A stretch of DNA of 64,000 nt, taken from the NCBI GenBank assembly GCA_913061095.1, contig CAJXVM010000003.1, positions 124,001 to 188,000 of the forward strand. Direction: 5' to 3'. A model generated the notes under the pieces. The model made no database searches. It worked only from the letters and a program-made list of their open reading frames with translations, and was not told the DNA's origin. Shown piece after piece: positions 9,695 through 18,402 of the stretch. Source of the stretch: an uncultured Ignavibacteria bacterium. GTDB taxonomy: Bacteria > Bacteroidota > Ignavibacteria > SZUA-365. A program made the translations under genes and the position numbers. Within the stretch, counting starts at the first letter, position 1, and each line of letters starts with the position of its first letter.

Positions 9695-11058
9695 TATTTC
9701 ATCCAGATGGTTTTAATATTGACAAATTCCTTGATGCCGTAATGAGAAAGTTCGCGTCCGTAACCGGAGCGGCCGATCCCGCCGAACGGAAGGCGCGGAT
9801 CGGATTTTACCAGTCCGTTGACGAACACGCTTCCCGCCTCGATGCGCGGGATGCATCGCTCCGCACGCGCACGGTCACGGGTCCACAGGCTGGCACCGAG
9901 ACCGAACGCGGTGTCATTCGCGATATACAGCGCTTCCTCCTCGTCGCGCACGCGGATGACCGCTGCGGCGGGGCCGAAGGTTTCCTCTTCGTACATAGGC
10001 ATGCCGGCGCGCACGCCGGCGACCACGGTCGCGGGATAAAACACCCCGGGCCGGTCGAGGCGCGCGCCGCCCAGCAGCAGTTCAGCGCCCATATCGACCG
10101 AGCGCCGCACCTGCGCATCAAGTTCGCGCAGCAGGTCTTCGCGGGCCATGGGACCGATTTCCGTATCCTCTTCGAGGGGGTCGCCGACTTTCATACCGCG
10201 CAGTGCATCGAGGAAGCGTTCCAGGAAGCGGTCGGCGATCGCATCGTGAAGGATGAACCGTTTCGCGGCGATACAGCTCTGGCCGGTATTCAGCATGCGT
10301 GCCGTGGCTCCGGTCGAGGCCGCCGCATCGACGTCGGCGTCGTCGAGCACGATAAACGGATCGCTGCCGCCCAGTTCAAGCACGGTTTTCTTCAGCCGCA
10401 TCCCCGCGCGCTCCGCCACCTTGCCGCCCGCATGCTCCGAGCCCGTCAGCGTGGCTGCCACGACATCGGGATGATCAATCACGGCACTGACCGCGGAGGA
10501 TGGGATAAGCAGCGTCTGAAAACAGCCGTTCGGGAAGCCCGCCTCGCGGAAAATCTCCTCGATCAGCAGCGCACAGCGCGGCACGTTGGATGCATGCTTC
10601 AGTAAAGCGGTGTTGCCGGCCATCAGCGCGGGCGCGGCGAAGCGGAACACCTGCCAGAACGGGAAATTCCACGGCATGACCGCCAGGACAACGCCGAGCG
10701 GATCGAAACGGACATAGCTTTCCGATGCATCCGATGGCATCGCCTCCCCTGCGAGGATGTCAGCTGCATGTTCGGCGTAATGCTCGCACACCCAGGCACA
10801 TTTTTCCGCCTCCGCGCGCGACTGCGTGATCGGCTTCCCCATCTCGAGCGTCATCGCGCGCGCATGGGTATCGACATTCTCACGCAGCGATGCGGCAGCG
10901 CGGCGCATCATCGCCGCACGTTCCTCCATCGATGTAACGCGCCAGGAACGAAACGTTTCTGCAGCTAGTCTGATCGCGTCCTCTGTCTGCGACGCCTCAA
11001 ACGGTGAGAATTCCTCGAGTATATTGCCGGTGGCGGGATTCACGGATGTGAATGACAT
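9694..11058 (-). CDS. NAD(P)-dependent aldehyde dehydrogenase (succinate-semialdehyde dehydrogenase-like)
   Basis: A protein of about 454 aa of the aldehyde dehydrogenase superfamily. It has the cofactor-binding VMPWNFPFWQVFRFAAPALMAG region, the general-base Glu in LELGGSDPFIV, the nucleophilic Cys in NTGQSC, and EETFGPAAAV and PFGGIGRSGYGRE near the end. The ordering and the short length resemble NAD-dependent succinate-semialdehyde dehydrogenases (GabD/Sad group). The frame is open to 11244, but that extension is cysteine-rich and unlike the family; ATG 11058 (MSFTSVNPATG) is preferred, with ATG 11070 as alternative. It is transcribed divergently from the next gene and overlaps the lipoprotein gene downstream by one base. 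Confidence 0.9.
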   Translation of the reverse strand: MSFTSVNPATGNILEEFSPFEASQTEDAIRLAAETFRSWRVTSMEERAAMMRRAAASLRENVDTHARAMTLEMGKPITQSRAEAEKCAWVCEHYAEHAADILAGEAMPSDASESYVRFDPLGVVLAVMPWNFPFWQVFRFAAPALMAGNTALLKHASNVPRCALLIEEIFREAGFPNGCFQTLLIPSSAVSAVIDHPDVVAATLTGSEHAGGKVAERAGMRLKKTVLELGGSDPFIVLDDADVDAAASTGATARMLNTGQSCIAAKRFILHDAIADRFLERFLDALRGMKVGDPLEEDTEIGPMAREDLLRELDAQVRRSVDMGAELLLGGARLDRPGVFYPATVVAGVRAGMPMYEEETFGPAAAVIRVRDEEEALYIANDTAFGLGASLWTRDRARAERCIPRIEAGSVFVNGLVKSDPRLPFGGIGRSGYGRELSHYGIKEFVNIKTIWMK

Positions 11059-11272
11059 TGACGTCCTCATCAAGGATTGGGGAATTACGGATTGCAAGAT
11101 GGGGAATAGACGGGAGAGTGGCAAATCAACTGCCGCGCGAGGGAACCGAGCTCCCTGTTGACGCATATAAATCAGTGTGTTCGTGCAGCATGCGGCGCAT
11201 GCGTGTTTGTTGCAACTGGAGCACATAGTCTGTATTTTGGCCATGTTTCGTCTTTACTCAATATCCATCCCG

Positions 11273-12421
11273 ATGCTCATGAAAACGCTCGCCTCCTCCC
11301 TCCTGCTTCTCGCTTTCATTCTCACCCCCCTCTCGCAGGCTTCCGCCCAGATCGCGTTCGGCATGGAATATTCGGTCGCTCCCGCGGACGCCTATGCGAA
11401 AGTGACGCTGCCCGCGACCGCGCTCGCCGACATGATCGCGGATTCTCCCGACGGCATCACGCGCAAGGATGTGTGCCTCGGAGAAACCCCGGAGGGCACC
11501 CTCAGCGGCTATCAGGCCGATTTCGACGGCGATGGACGCGAGGAAATGTGGATGCTCTACCATACGGGCCTGGAAGAGGGAGGCTGCAATGTCGCTCTGG
11601 TCATCTCACCCGCCGGTGGCGGGAAATACCAGCTCATGGACCTGATGAGCTTCCCCGGAAAGGACGCGATCATTCGACCCATTATCACGCTTGATGAAGG
11701 CGTGCAGATGTATCTGCAGAGTACGCAGCACTACGGCGACGACATGAAGCAGGTCAAGGGTTCGGTTCTGGCGTACACACAGACCGCGTTGATTGTACTG
11801 ACCTCGTGGGTGGAGCGGGAAGGGATGCATGAAGACTCCTTCATCAACGAGGAAGTCGATGCCGTGTTCTCCGACATCAACTTCGACAACATCAAAGAAC
11901 TGGTCGTCCGTTTCAGTGTGCATGAAACCGGCGGCGCTGCGCCGACGTCGAACAACATGGTCGACCAGTTCATCCTGACGCTGGATTACCTGCCGAACCA
12001 CATGCGATACGGCGTCTATGATTCGGTGGGCTACGACAAGCTGCAGGAAGCTGAGACGATGGCGAAACTCGGCCGCACGAAACTGAACCGCGATGAGACG
12101 CGCATCGAGGGCATCATCGACATGCGTGAGGCTCTGCAGATCAATCCCTTCATGACCTGGGCACGCGTACGGCTCGGTGAATTTCTCCTGCATGATGGGA
12201 AATATGCCGACGCGGAACAGACGCTGCTTCTGGCCAAGACCTTCGATCCCGAGTACAACAAGACATACCGCATCCTCGGGAACACCTATCTCCGGCTTAA
12301 CGATCTGCAGAAGGCGCTCGCGGCCTTTCAGCGCTACATCGAACTCGGTCCGGAATCCAATTACTACCGCAAGAAAGTCGAGCACAACATCAAGCAGATC
12401 ACGATCCCGAAACGGCGCTAA
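11273..12421 (+). CDS. secreted protein with C-terminal TPR-like repeats
   Basis: About 382 aa. A signal peptide is clear (MKTLASSLLLLAFILTPLSQASA, cut before QIAF). The middle part (about residues 30-270) is a beta-rich, FG-GAP-like region with DFDGDGREEMW, which suggests calcium-binding or propeller-like repeats. The last 120 residues look like tetratricopeptide repeats (LGEFLLHDGKYADAEQTLLL; NTYLRLNDLQKALAAFQRYI). The exact function is unknown. Starts at 11243 and 11279 are also possible and none has a strong ribosome site. The SPOR-domain gene follows 31 bases downstream, which suggests an operon acting in the envelope. Confidence 0.75.
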   Translation: MLMKTLASSLLLLAFILTPLSQASAQIAFGMEYSVAPADAYAKVTLPATALADMIADSPDGITRKDVCLGETPEGTLSGYQADFDGDGREEMWMLYHTGLEEGGCNVALVISPAGGGKYQLMDLMSFPGKDAIIRPIITLDEGVQMYLQSTQHYGDDMKQVKGSVLAYTQTALIVLTSWVEREGMHEDSFINEEVDAVFSDINFDNIKELVVRFSVHETGGAAPTSNNMVDQFILTLDYLPNHMRYGVYDSVGYDKLQEAETMAKLGRTKLNRDETRIEGIIDMREALQINPFMTWARVRLGEFLLHDGKYADAEQTLLLAKTFDPEYNKTYRILGNTYLRLNDLQKALAAFQRYIELGPESNYYRKKVEHNIKQITIPKRR

Positions 12422-12452
12422 CAGCATTTCCACAGGAAGAAGGTGATCATCC

Positions 12453-13613
12453 GTGCCTGATTTCAACTTCGCCAAGGGAAGCGGTTCGCGGAAGCAAGGC
12501 GCATCAAGCGAACGCCGCAGTCTGCTGGATAAATATCCAGCCCGCGATCTTTCCCACCTGGAAGAGTCCTCCGAAGAATCCTCGAAACAGCAGGTCTCCA
12601 GTGCCGCAGCGGCGGATCGCTCCGCTGAGGCGGACACACCGGGACGCCCCGCGACGGAACACGCGGACGAAGCGGCAGATACGACTGAGCCCGGCGGTCA
12701 GGGAACAGCCGGGGATGGCGCAGGCGGCGAGGCATCAACCGATGACACAAAGCAAGCCTCCGCCGCTTCCAGTGCAGCCTCCGGTGGTCCTTCCAGCAAA
12801 TGGCCGCTCATTGCACTTCTCGCCGTCGTGCTGTTTCTGGTCCTGATCGCCTTCATCTGGCACGTTGATCCCTGGCCTTCCCTTCGCGAAGGGATTGCAG
12901 GGCTGTTCCGCGCCGATGATGCCGGGGAGGTCACCGCGTCTCCGACATCGGATGTGACGCCCCCCGCGGAGGAAGAGGCAGACATTCCGATGCGCTCCTG
13001 GGATTACTTCCTCCAGGTTTCTTCGTGGAAAGATCTTGGCAAGGCAGACCTCGACGCGGAGCGCTATCGCGCGCAGGGGCTCGATGTCATTGTGGAAAGT
13101 GAGTTCATCCCCTCCAAACGCGGCACGTTCTATCGTGTGCGGCTCGGACCATATGCCTCCGCCGAGGATGCACGGAGTGTCGGGGAGCAGTACGCGTCCA
13201 TTCTGCCGGCCGGCGTGTTTCTCGACAGCACGCGACTGGACGATGACGAGTATGTGCAGTCGGATGAACAGCACACGGAGACCGCGACTGAGCAGCATCC
13301 CTCCCGGTCCCGCGGTGACAGGCGTGAAGCCATCCCTGGCGGATCGGAATTCGATCTGCTCGATCAGCCACTGAGCGGATGGGCGGTAAAAGTATCCTCG
13401 TTCAAGGAGAACGACATCGCCCGCTCGGAAGCGGAGCGGCTTCTTGCACAGGGATATCCGTCGTTTATCACTCGAAAGAATATCAGCGGCACGACTTGGT
13501 ACCGTGTGCTCGTCGGTCCGTTCACCGAAAAGCACGATGCAGACCGCTACATGGAGCTGCTGAACGTAACCTACGGAAACGAAGCATATACAGTGAATCT
13601 CGCGACATATTAA
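12453..13613 (+). CDS. membrane-anchored protein with two SPOR domains
   Basis: A 386-aa protein. Residues 1-110 are polar and low in complexity (Ala/Glu/Ser/Gly-rich, probably cytoplasmic), followed by one membrane segment (WPLIALLAVVLFLVLIAFIW). After it come two SPOR domains, one at about 185-260 (DYFLQVSSWKDLGKADLDAE, then FYRVRLGPYAS) and one at the C-terminus (WAVKVSSFKENDIARSEAER, then WYRVLVGPFTE). SPOR domains bind glycan strands lacking stem peptides and usually mark cell-division proteins. The GTG at 12453 is chosen because AGAAGGTGA lies about seven bases upstream. Two SPOR domains in one protein is less common than one. Confidence 0.85.
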   Translation: MPDFNFAKGSGSRKQGASSERRSLLDKYPARDLSHLEESSEESSKQQVSSAAAADRSAEADTPGRPATEHADEAADTTEPGGQGTAGDGAGGEASTDDTKQASAASSAASGGPSSKWPLIALLAVVLFLVLIAFIWHVDPWPSLREGIAGLFRADDAGEVTASPTSDVTPPAEEEADIPMRSWDYFLQVSSWKDLGKADLDAERYRAQGLDVIVESEFIPSKRGTFYRVRLGPYASAEDARSVGEQYASILPAGVFLDSTRLDDDEYVQSDEQHTETATEQHPSRSRGDRREAIPGGSEFDLLDQPLSGWAVKVSSFKENDIARSEAERLLAQGYPSFITRKNISGTTWYRVLVGPFTEKHDADRYMELLNVTYGNEAYTVNLATY

Positions 13614-13877
13614 CGACGTCGGCTGCCGCATCCCCTGTGGCGGGACGCGATTGTGTTAGGCATTTGTTTGGATTTCCATTACATTATATGACTCGCCGTA
13701 ATGCATGAAGTTCATTCCTGCATTGCGTCACGGGCATCTGCTCCCCGAACCTCGTTACCTTTTCAGGGTATCGGTGTCTACCATATTACGGGGGGCTGCC
13801 CGCCCAAGGCCCAGATTCAAAAGCAAATACTCTGCAGCAATGAAAAACACGTTCCACTTAACCAACAGGAGCTCCGT

Positions 13878-15914
13878 ATGAAAAAACTGATTCTGTTCGC
13901 TGTCCTGGCGTTCCTTGCCGGATCCGCGCAGGCACAGCAGACAACCGTCGCCACGCCGGCAGGCACACAGCCGGGCATTCTCAATCTCAACGAGGCCGCT
14001 GCGGTCACCATCGACCAGCAGTTCACCCCGCTGATCGAACCGGCGGCGGACGTCCGCGTCACGAATTCCGGAAATACCCTGCGCAAGACGCAGTATGCAA
14101 ATAACGATCTCTTCGAGATCGGTCTCATGGCGAACACCTACGCCATGATCGGCGAAAGCCGCACGCAGGTTGCCTGTGATCCGAAGACGAACCAGGTCGC
14201 GGTTATCTTCCGCGGCAACGACCGCTCGTCGAGCGGCGACGGCAACACGCTGTACATCCGCTACTCGAACGATCACGGCGCCACCTGGTCGTCTCAGGGC
14301 GACAATATCGCGACGTCACCGGCGCCGCGCTATCCGAATGTCTTCCTGCCGAACGACGGCAGCGGAGCCAATACCTCCGTGCTCTGGCCGCAGGTCACGC
14401 AGTTCGGCAACGGCTCCGAAGGCTTCGGCGAAGTCTACGCCATGAAGTCAGACATCGGCAATGGCAATCCGAGCTACAGCCAGATTTCAACGCCGCCGAA
14501 CTGGTCGATCCCGTCTTCGATCGTCATGGACCAGTCCACGGGCGATCTGTTCAGCATGGCCATGGCCGTGGAACCCTCCAACGGCGAAGGCACCGGAGAG
14601 TATTACGTGCTCCGTTCGCAGGATGACGGCGCCTCCTGGGCCCCTGTCACCTTCGACAACCCGGCATTCACCGGCGACCTGGTGCCGCAGGGCTACTTCG
14701 CGTCCAACCTCCGCCTCGACATCTCGCCTGACGGCAGCACCATGATCGCCGCCTTTGCCCTGATCATCGAGAGCGAGCCCGGCCGCGCCTTCCTGCTCGA
14801 CGAGAACCACGAAGTCGCATGGCGCATCTCCACCGACAAGGGTGCGACCTGGGGTGAGCTCCAGCGCATGCGTCCTGCCGACCTGACGAACAAGCCGGAT
14901 CCCTTCAATGCCAAGTTCAGCATGGCATGGGACTTCGATCTGATCATCGATCACAATAACCGCCCGCATTTCCTGACAGTGTGTTCCGCGGACCTGAACC
15001 CGTTCTCGCCCTTCGACGAGGCGCCGACGGATTCCACGATCAGCCTGATCCATGTGGACTCGACGTTCGCCACGGAATTCACCATCGATGACGAGCAGAA
15101 CTGGCAGATGTATCCGATCGGTCCGGTCCTTCGCGTCCGCACCGACCGCCAGTCCTTCACTGCCGCTTCGCAGGATGACGCCGCCTATGTCTTCCGCAAC
15201 GAGCCCAAGTGGGCCCGCAGCTACGACGGCAAGAAGATTTACGCAAAGTGGATCTCCCCGCTGCGCACCTGGACAATCGCCAACGTCGCCGGTCAGCCGA
15301 CCCTGTTTGCCGACACGATTCACCAGATTTACGTCAACGGCCGCATGGTCGACAATCCTGCAGACAAGCCGGGCTGGACCTACGACTGGGATTTCGCCAA
15401 TCCGATGGCGAACACGGTGGCGATGGACAGTGTGATGCGCATCACCAACCTTGAAGAGGTCGATGCGAAGTTCACCAAGCTCGCACACTACGCCGGCGAT
15501 GAAGGCGAACTGCACATCATCTTCACAGAGTGGGGCATCGGCGAAACGCTCGATGACGACCCGCTGTTCACCGACCAGGTTGTCTGGTACGTACAAAACG
15601 TCACCGTGCCGACGATGCCATCATCCGTCGAACAGCTCGACGCCACACCGGGTGATTTTGATCTCGCACAGAACTTCCCCAATCCGTTCAACCCGAGCAC
15701 GGAAATCACCTTCACCCTGCCGAAGGCCGCACAGGTCTCGCTGCGCGTGTTCAACCTTCTCGGACAGGAAGTGGCGACGCTGGTCGATGAATACCGCACC
15801 GCCGGTACGCATCGCACAACCTTCGACGCCCAGAACCTCCCGAGCGGCATGTACATCTACCGCCTCGAGAGCGGTGCGCAAAGCGTCTCCCGCAGGATGA
15901 TGCTCAGCAAATAA
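13878..15914 (+). CDS. T9SS-secreted Asp-box (BNR/sialidase-like) beta-propeller protein, copy 1
   Basis: A 678-aa protein with a signal peptide (MKKLILFAVLAFLAGSAQA). Its body has Asp-box motifs typical of six-bladed sialidase-like propellers: SNDHGATW, SQDDGASW and STDKGATW. The last 75 residues form a type A T9SS sorting domain (NFPNPFNPSTEITF, then LRVFNLLGQEVATLV, then GMYIYRLES), so it should be exported by the type IX system and anchored or released outside. The strong block VAVIFRGNDRSSSGDGNTLY is shared with both following genes. I see no set of sialidase catalytic residues that I can assign, so a hydrolase activity is not claimed. The start ATG follows AGGAGCT; a longer open frame from 13701 is rejected. 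Confidence 0.85.
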   Translation: MKKLILFAVLAFLAGSAQAQQTTVATPAGTQPGILNLNEAAAVTIDQQFTPLIEPAADVRVTNSGNTLRKTQYANNDLFEIGLMANTYAMIGESRTQVACDPKTNQVAVIFRGNDRSSSGDGNTLYIRYSNDHGATWSSQGDNIATSPAPRYPNVFLPNDGSGANTSVLWPQVTQFGNGSEGFGEVYAMKSDIGNGNPSYSQISTPPNWSIPSSIVMDQSTGDLFSMAMAVEPSNGEGTGEYYVLRSQDDGASWAPVTFDNPAFTGDLVPQGYFASNLRLDISPDGSTMIAAFALIIESEPGRAFLLDENHEVAWRISTDKGATWGELQRMRPADLTNKPDPFNAKFSMAWDFDLIIDHNNRPHFLTVCSADLNPFSPFDEAPTDSTISLIHVDSTFATEFTIDDEQNWQMYPIGPVLRVRTDRQSFTAASQDDAAYVFRNEPKWARSYDGKKIYAKWISPLRTWTIANVAGQPTLFADTIHQIYVNGRMVDNPADKPGWTYDWDFANPMANTVAMDSVMRITNLEEVDAKFTKLAHYAGDEGELHIIFTEWGIGETLDDDPLFTDQVVWYVQNVTVPTMPSSVEQLDATPGDFDLAQNFPNPFNPSTEITFTLPKAAQVSLRVFNLLGQEVATLVDEYRTAGTHRTTFDAQNLPSGMYIYRLESGAQSVSRRMMLSK

Positions 15915-16000
15915 GCTGCATCGCATCCACGACGATGCGCGGCCGTTGATATCAGGTCTCTGACCGCTGTCACCGTCCGTATCGCATCCCGATCATACAT

Positions 16001-16030
16001 CGGCCCTCCGCTTCGGAGGGCCGTTTTTTT
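16001..16030 (+). terminator. rho-independent terminator
   Basis: A perfect ten-base-pair stem CGGCCCTCCG / CGGAGGGCCG with loop CTT is followed directly by seven T. It closes the first Asp-box gene. Confidence 0.9.
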
Positions 16031-16158
16031 CTCCATCCTGTTACCGATTTCCTTATCCGGTGTCTTGAAGATAAACAGGGACCGTCACGCCGCGCGGCTG
16101 GGTGGAAACGCCGGCAGGCTTCCTGTGATCCGCCATCCAAGAAACCGGAGATGATCTC

Positions 16159-18225
16159 ATGAAGAATTGCATCGCCCTCCGCATGCTGCTCTGTGCACTG
16201 ATATTTGGTGTGGGCCTGTCTGCTCCCCTCACCGCACAGCAGTACTCCGCTCCCGACCTCCGTGGCAAACGTCCCGTGTTCCACCCGAAGCATGATCCCG
16301 CCGGCACTGAATTCATGCCGGTGCACGGTCACTTTCCCGAAATGCAGATCCCGCTCGAGCCGCTGGCTTCCGACCGGAGCACGCACCGCGCCGCGCTGAC
16401 GAAAACCGCCGTGCCGGTCGGACAGTACGAAATCGGTGTCATGGCCAATACCTGGTGCATGATCGGCGAGAACCGCTGCCAGATCGCGCATGATCCGCAC
16501 AGTGGGACGACCGCCGTGGTGTTCCGTGGCAACGACCGTTCCTCCAACGGCGACGGCAACACGCTCTACATCCGTTATTCCGACGACGGCGGCGGAACCT
16601 GGAGTGCGCAGGGCGAGAACGTTGCCGTTTCTCCCAATCCCCGCTATCCGAATATTTTTCTGCCGAACACGGGGAGCGCTGCGCATACCGCGTTGACCTG
16701 GGCGCAGGTCGTGCAGTTCGGCGATGGCACCGAGGGATTCGGCGACGTCCATTCCATGAAAGCCGGCATCGGCGGTACCGCGCCATCCTACGCACAACTC
16801 GCCACACCGCCGAACTGGGACGTGCCCTCGCGCATCGTGATGGATCAGACCAACGGCGACCTCTACTGCATGAGTGAAGCCATTGAGCCCGCGAACGGAG
16901 ATTACACCGGTGAGGTCATGCTCCTTCGCTCCACCGACGGCGGTCAGCAATGGCAATACGTGAGTCTGGATCACCAGGTGTTCACCGACGATCTGATTCC
17001 CGACGGGTACTTCGCCACCAATCTGCGGCTTGATCTCTCGCCCGACGCAAGCACGATGATCGCCGCCGTCGCATTCATTAAGGAGAGCGAACCCGGACTG
17101 GCGAATATCCTCGACGATGACCACGAAATCGCCTGGCGCATTTCCACCGACCACGGTGCGACCTGGGGTTCCCTGCAGCGCCTGCGTCTCAGCGACATCC
17201 CCGGTCCGCCCCAACCATTTGACGCAAAGCTGCACATGTCATGGGATCTGGACGTCGTTCTCGACCACCTCAACCGTCCCCACTTTCTCACCGTCTGCTC
17301 CGCGGATCTGAATCCCTTCGATCCCTGGGCCGAAGCGCCGACGGATTCCACGATCAGCCTCATCCATATCGATTCCACATTCGTGACGGAAATCACTTCG
17401 GCGGAAGACGAAGGCTGGCGCATCATTCCCATTGGTCCCGCCCGCCGCGTGCGCATCGACCGCATCTCGTTCACGGCCGGACGTGACGATGACGCGCCCA
17501 TGGTCTTCCGCAATGAGCCGAAATGGGCCCGCGACTGGGAAGGGACGCGCATTTACGCACAGTGGATCTCGCCTCTCCGGAGCTGGACCGTCGCGAACGT
17601 CGCCGGACAGCCGACGCTGTTCCAGGACACGATCACACAGATCTACGTCAACGGGAGGCATGTCGACAAAAGCACCGCGGAGCCGTACGCGCGTTCGTGG
17701 GACTTCCGCTATCCCGATCACAACACGGTCGCGATGGACAGTCTCATGCGTGTAACTGCGCTCACGGATGTCGCTGCCAAGTACACGAAGATGGCCTATT
17801 ACGCCGGCAACCTCCATGAATTGCACATCATTTACGTGGAATGGGGTGTGGGAGAAACGCTTGATGACGATCCGGTGCTTTCCGACCAGATCGTGTGGTA
17901 CGTCCAGGAAGTGCAGTTCCCACCCATGCTCATGGATGTGGAGCAGCTCGATCCGACGCCCGGCTCGTTCGTCCTGAAGCAGAACTACCCGAATCCCTTC
18001 AATCCATCGACCGTGCTGGAGTTCACGCTGTCGGGGATGGCGCATGTTTCCCTGCGCGTGTATGACATGCTGGGACGCGAAATTGCCGTACTCGCCGACG
18101 CATCAATGCGTGCCGGCACGCATCGCGCCACCTTTGACGCGGCCGGACTGCCGGGCGGCATGTATATCGCGCGCCTCGAGAGCGGCGGGAAGACCGAAAC
18201 GCGAAAAATGATGCTTGTGAAATAA
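16159..18225 (+). CDS. T9SS-secreted Asp-box protein, copy 2
   Basis: A 688-aa paralogue of the preceding gene, colinear over its whole length. It has a signal peptide ending near LTAQ, Asp-boxes (SDDGGGTW, STDGGQQW, STDHGATW), the shared FRGNDRSSNGDGNTLY block, the HFLTVCSADLNPFDPW segment, and a T9SS type A tail (NYPNPFNPSTVLEF, then LRVYDMLGREIAVLAD). The region after the signal differs from copy 1 and matches copy 3 (LPVFHPTYDPA-like: RPVFHPKHDPA). Copies 2 and 3 also have almost identical T9SS tails, so they are the more recent pair. It has its own terminators on both sides and is probably transcribed alone. Confidence 0.85.
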   Translation: MKNCIALRMLLCALIFGVGLSAPLTAQQYSAPDLRGKRPVFHPKHDPAGTEFMPVHGHFPEMQIPLEPLASDRSTHRAALTKTAVPVGQYEIGVMANTWCMIGENRCQIAHDPHSGTTAVVFRGNDRSSNGDGNTLYIRYSDDGGGTWSAQGENVAVSPNPRYPNIFLPNTGSAAHTALTWAQVVQFGDGTEGFGDVHSMKAGIGGTAPSYAQLATPPNWDVPSRIVMDQTNGDLYCMSEAIEPANGDYTGEVMLLRSTDGGQQWQYVSLDHQVFTDDLIPDGYFATNLRLDLSPDASTMIAAVAFIKESEPGLANILDDDHEIAWRISTDHGATWGSLQRLRLSDIPGPPQPFDAKLHMSWDLDVVLDHLNRPHFLTVCSADLNPFDPWAEAPTDSTISLIHIDSTFVTEITSAEDEGWRIIPIGPARRVRIDRISFTAGRDDDAPMVFRNEPKWARDWEGTRIYAQWISPLRSWTVANVAGQPTLFQDTITQIYVNGRHVDKSTAEPYARSWDFRYPDHNTVAMDSLMRVTALTDVAAKYTKMAYYAGNLHELHIIYVEWGVGETLDDDPVLSDQIVWYVQEVQFPPMLMDVEQLDPTPGSFVLKQNYPNPFNPSTVLEFTLSGMAHVSLRVYDMLGREIAVLADASMRAGTHRATFDAAGLPGGMYIARLESGGKTETRKMMLVK

Positions 18226-18246
18226 AACAGTGCACCGTTCACTCCA

Positions 18247-18285
18247 TGGCCCCCTGCTCCCGGGCGGGGGGCCACGGTTGTTTTT
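18247..18285 (+). terminator. rho-independent terminator
   Basis: Stem TGGCCCCC (18247-18254) / GGGGGCCA (18267-18274) with a 12-base GC-rich loop, followed by CGGTTGTTTTT. It lies just after the second Asp-box gene. Confidence 0.75.
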
Positions 18286-18402
18286 CCATGACGGAAAGAT
18301 TACTGTACAGGCAGCGGCTCCGTCCCGGAAATTTGTTGGTAGACAGAAAGACAGGGGAAACCCCCGGGAACCGCAGCTGCACAGGAGCAAGGAGGAGGTA
18401 TT

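Noticed and set aside
11059-11244. Cys-rich N-terminal extension of the aldehyde dehydrogenase
   Set aside because: The family start is MSFTSVNPATG; the extension occupies the promoter region of the divergent gene.
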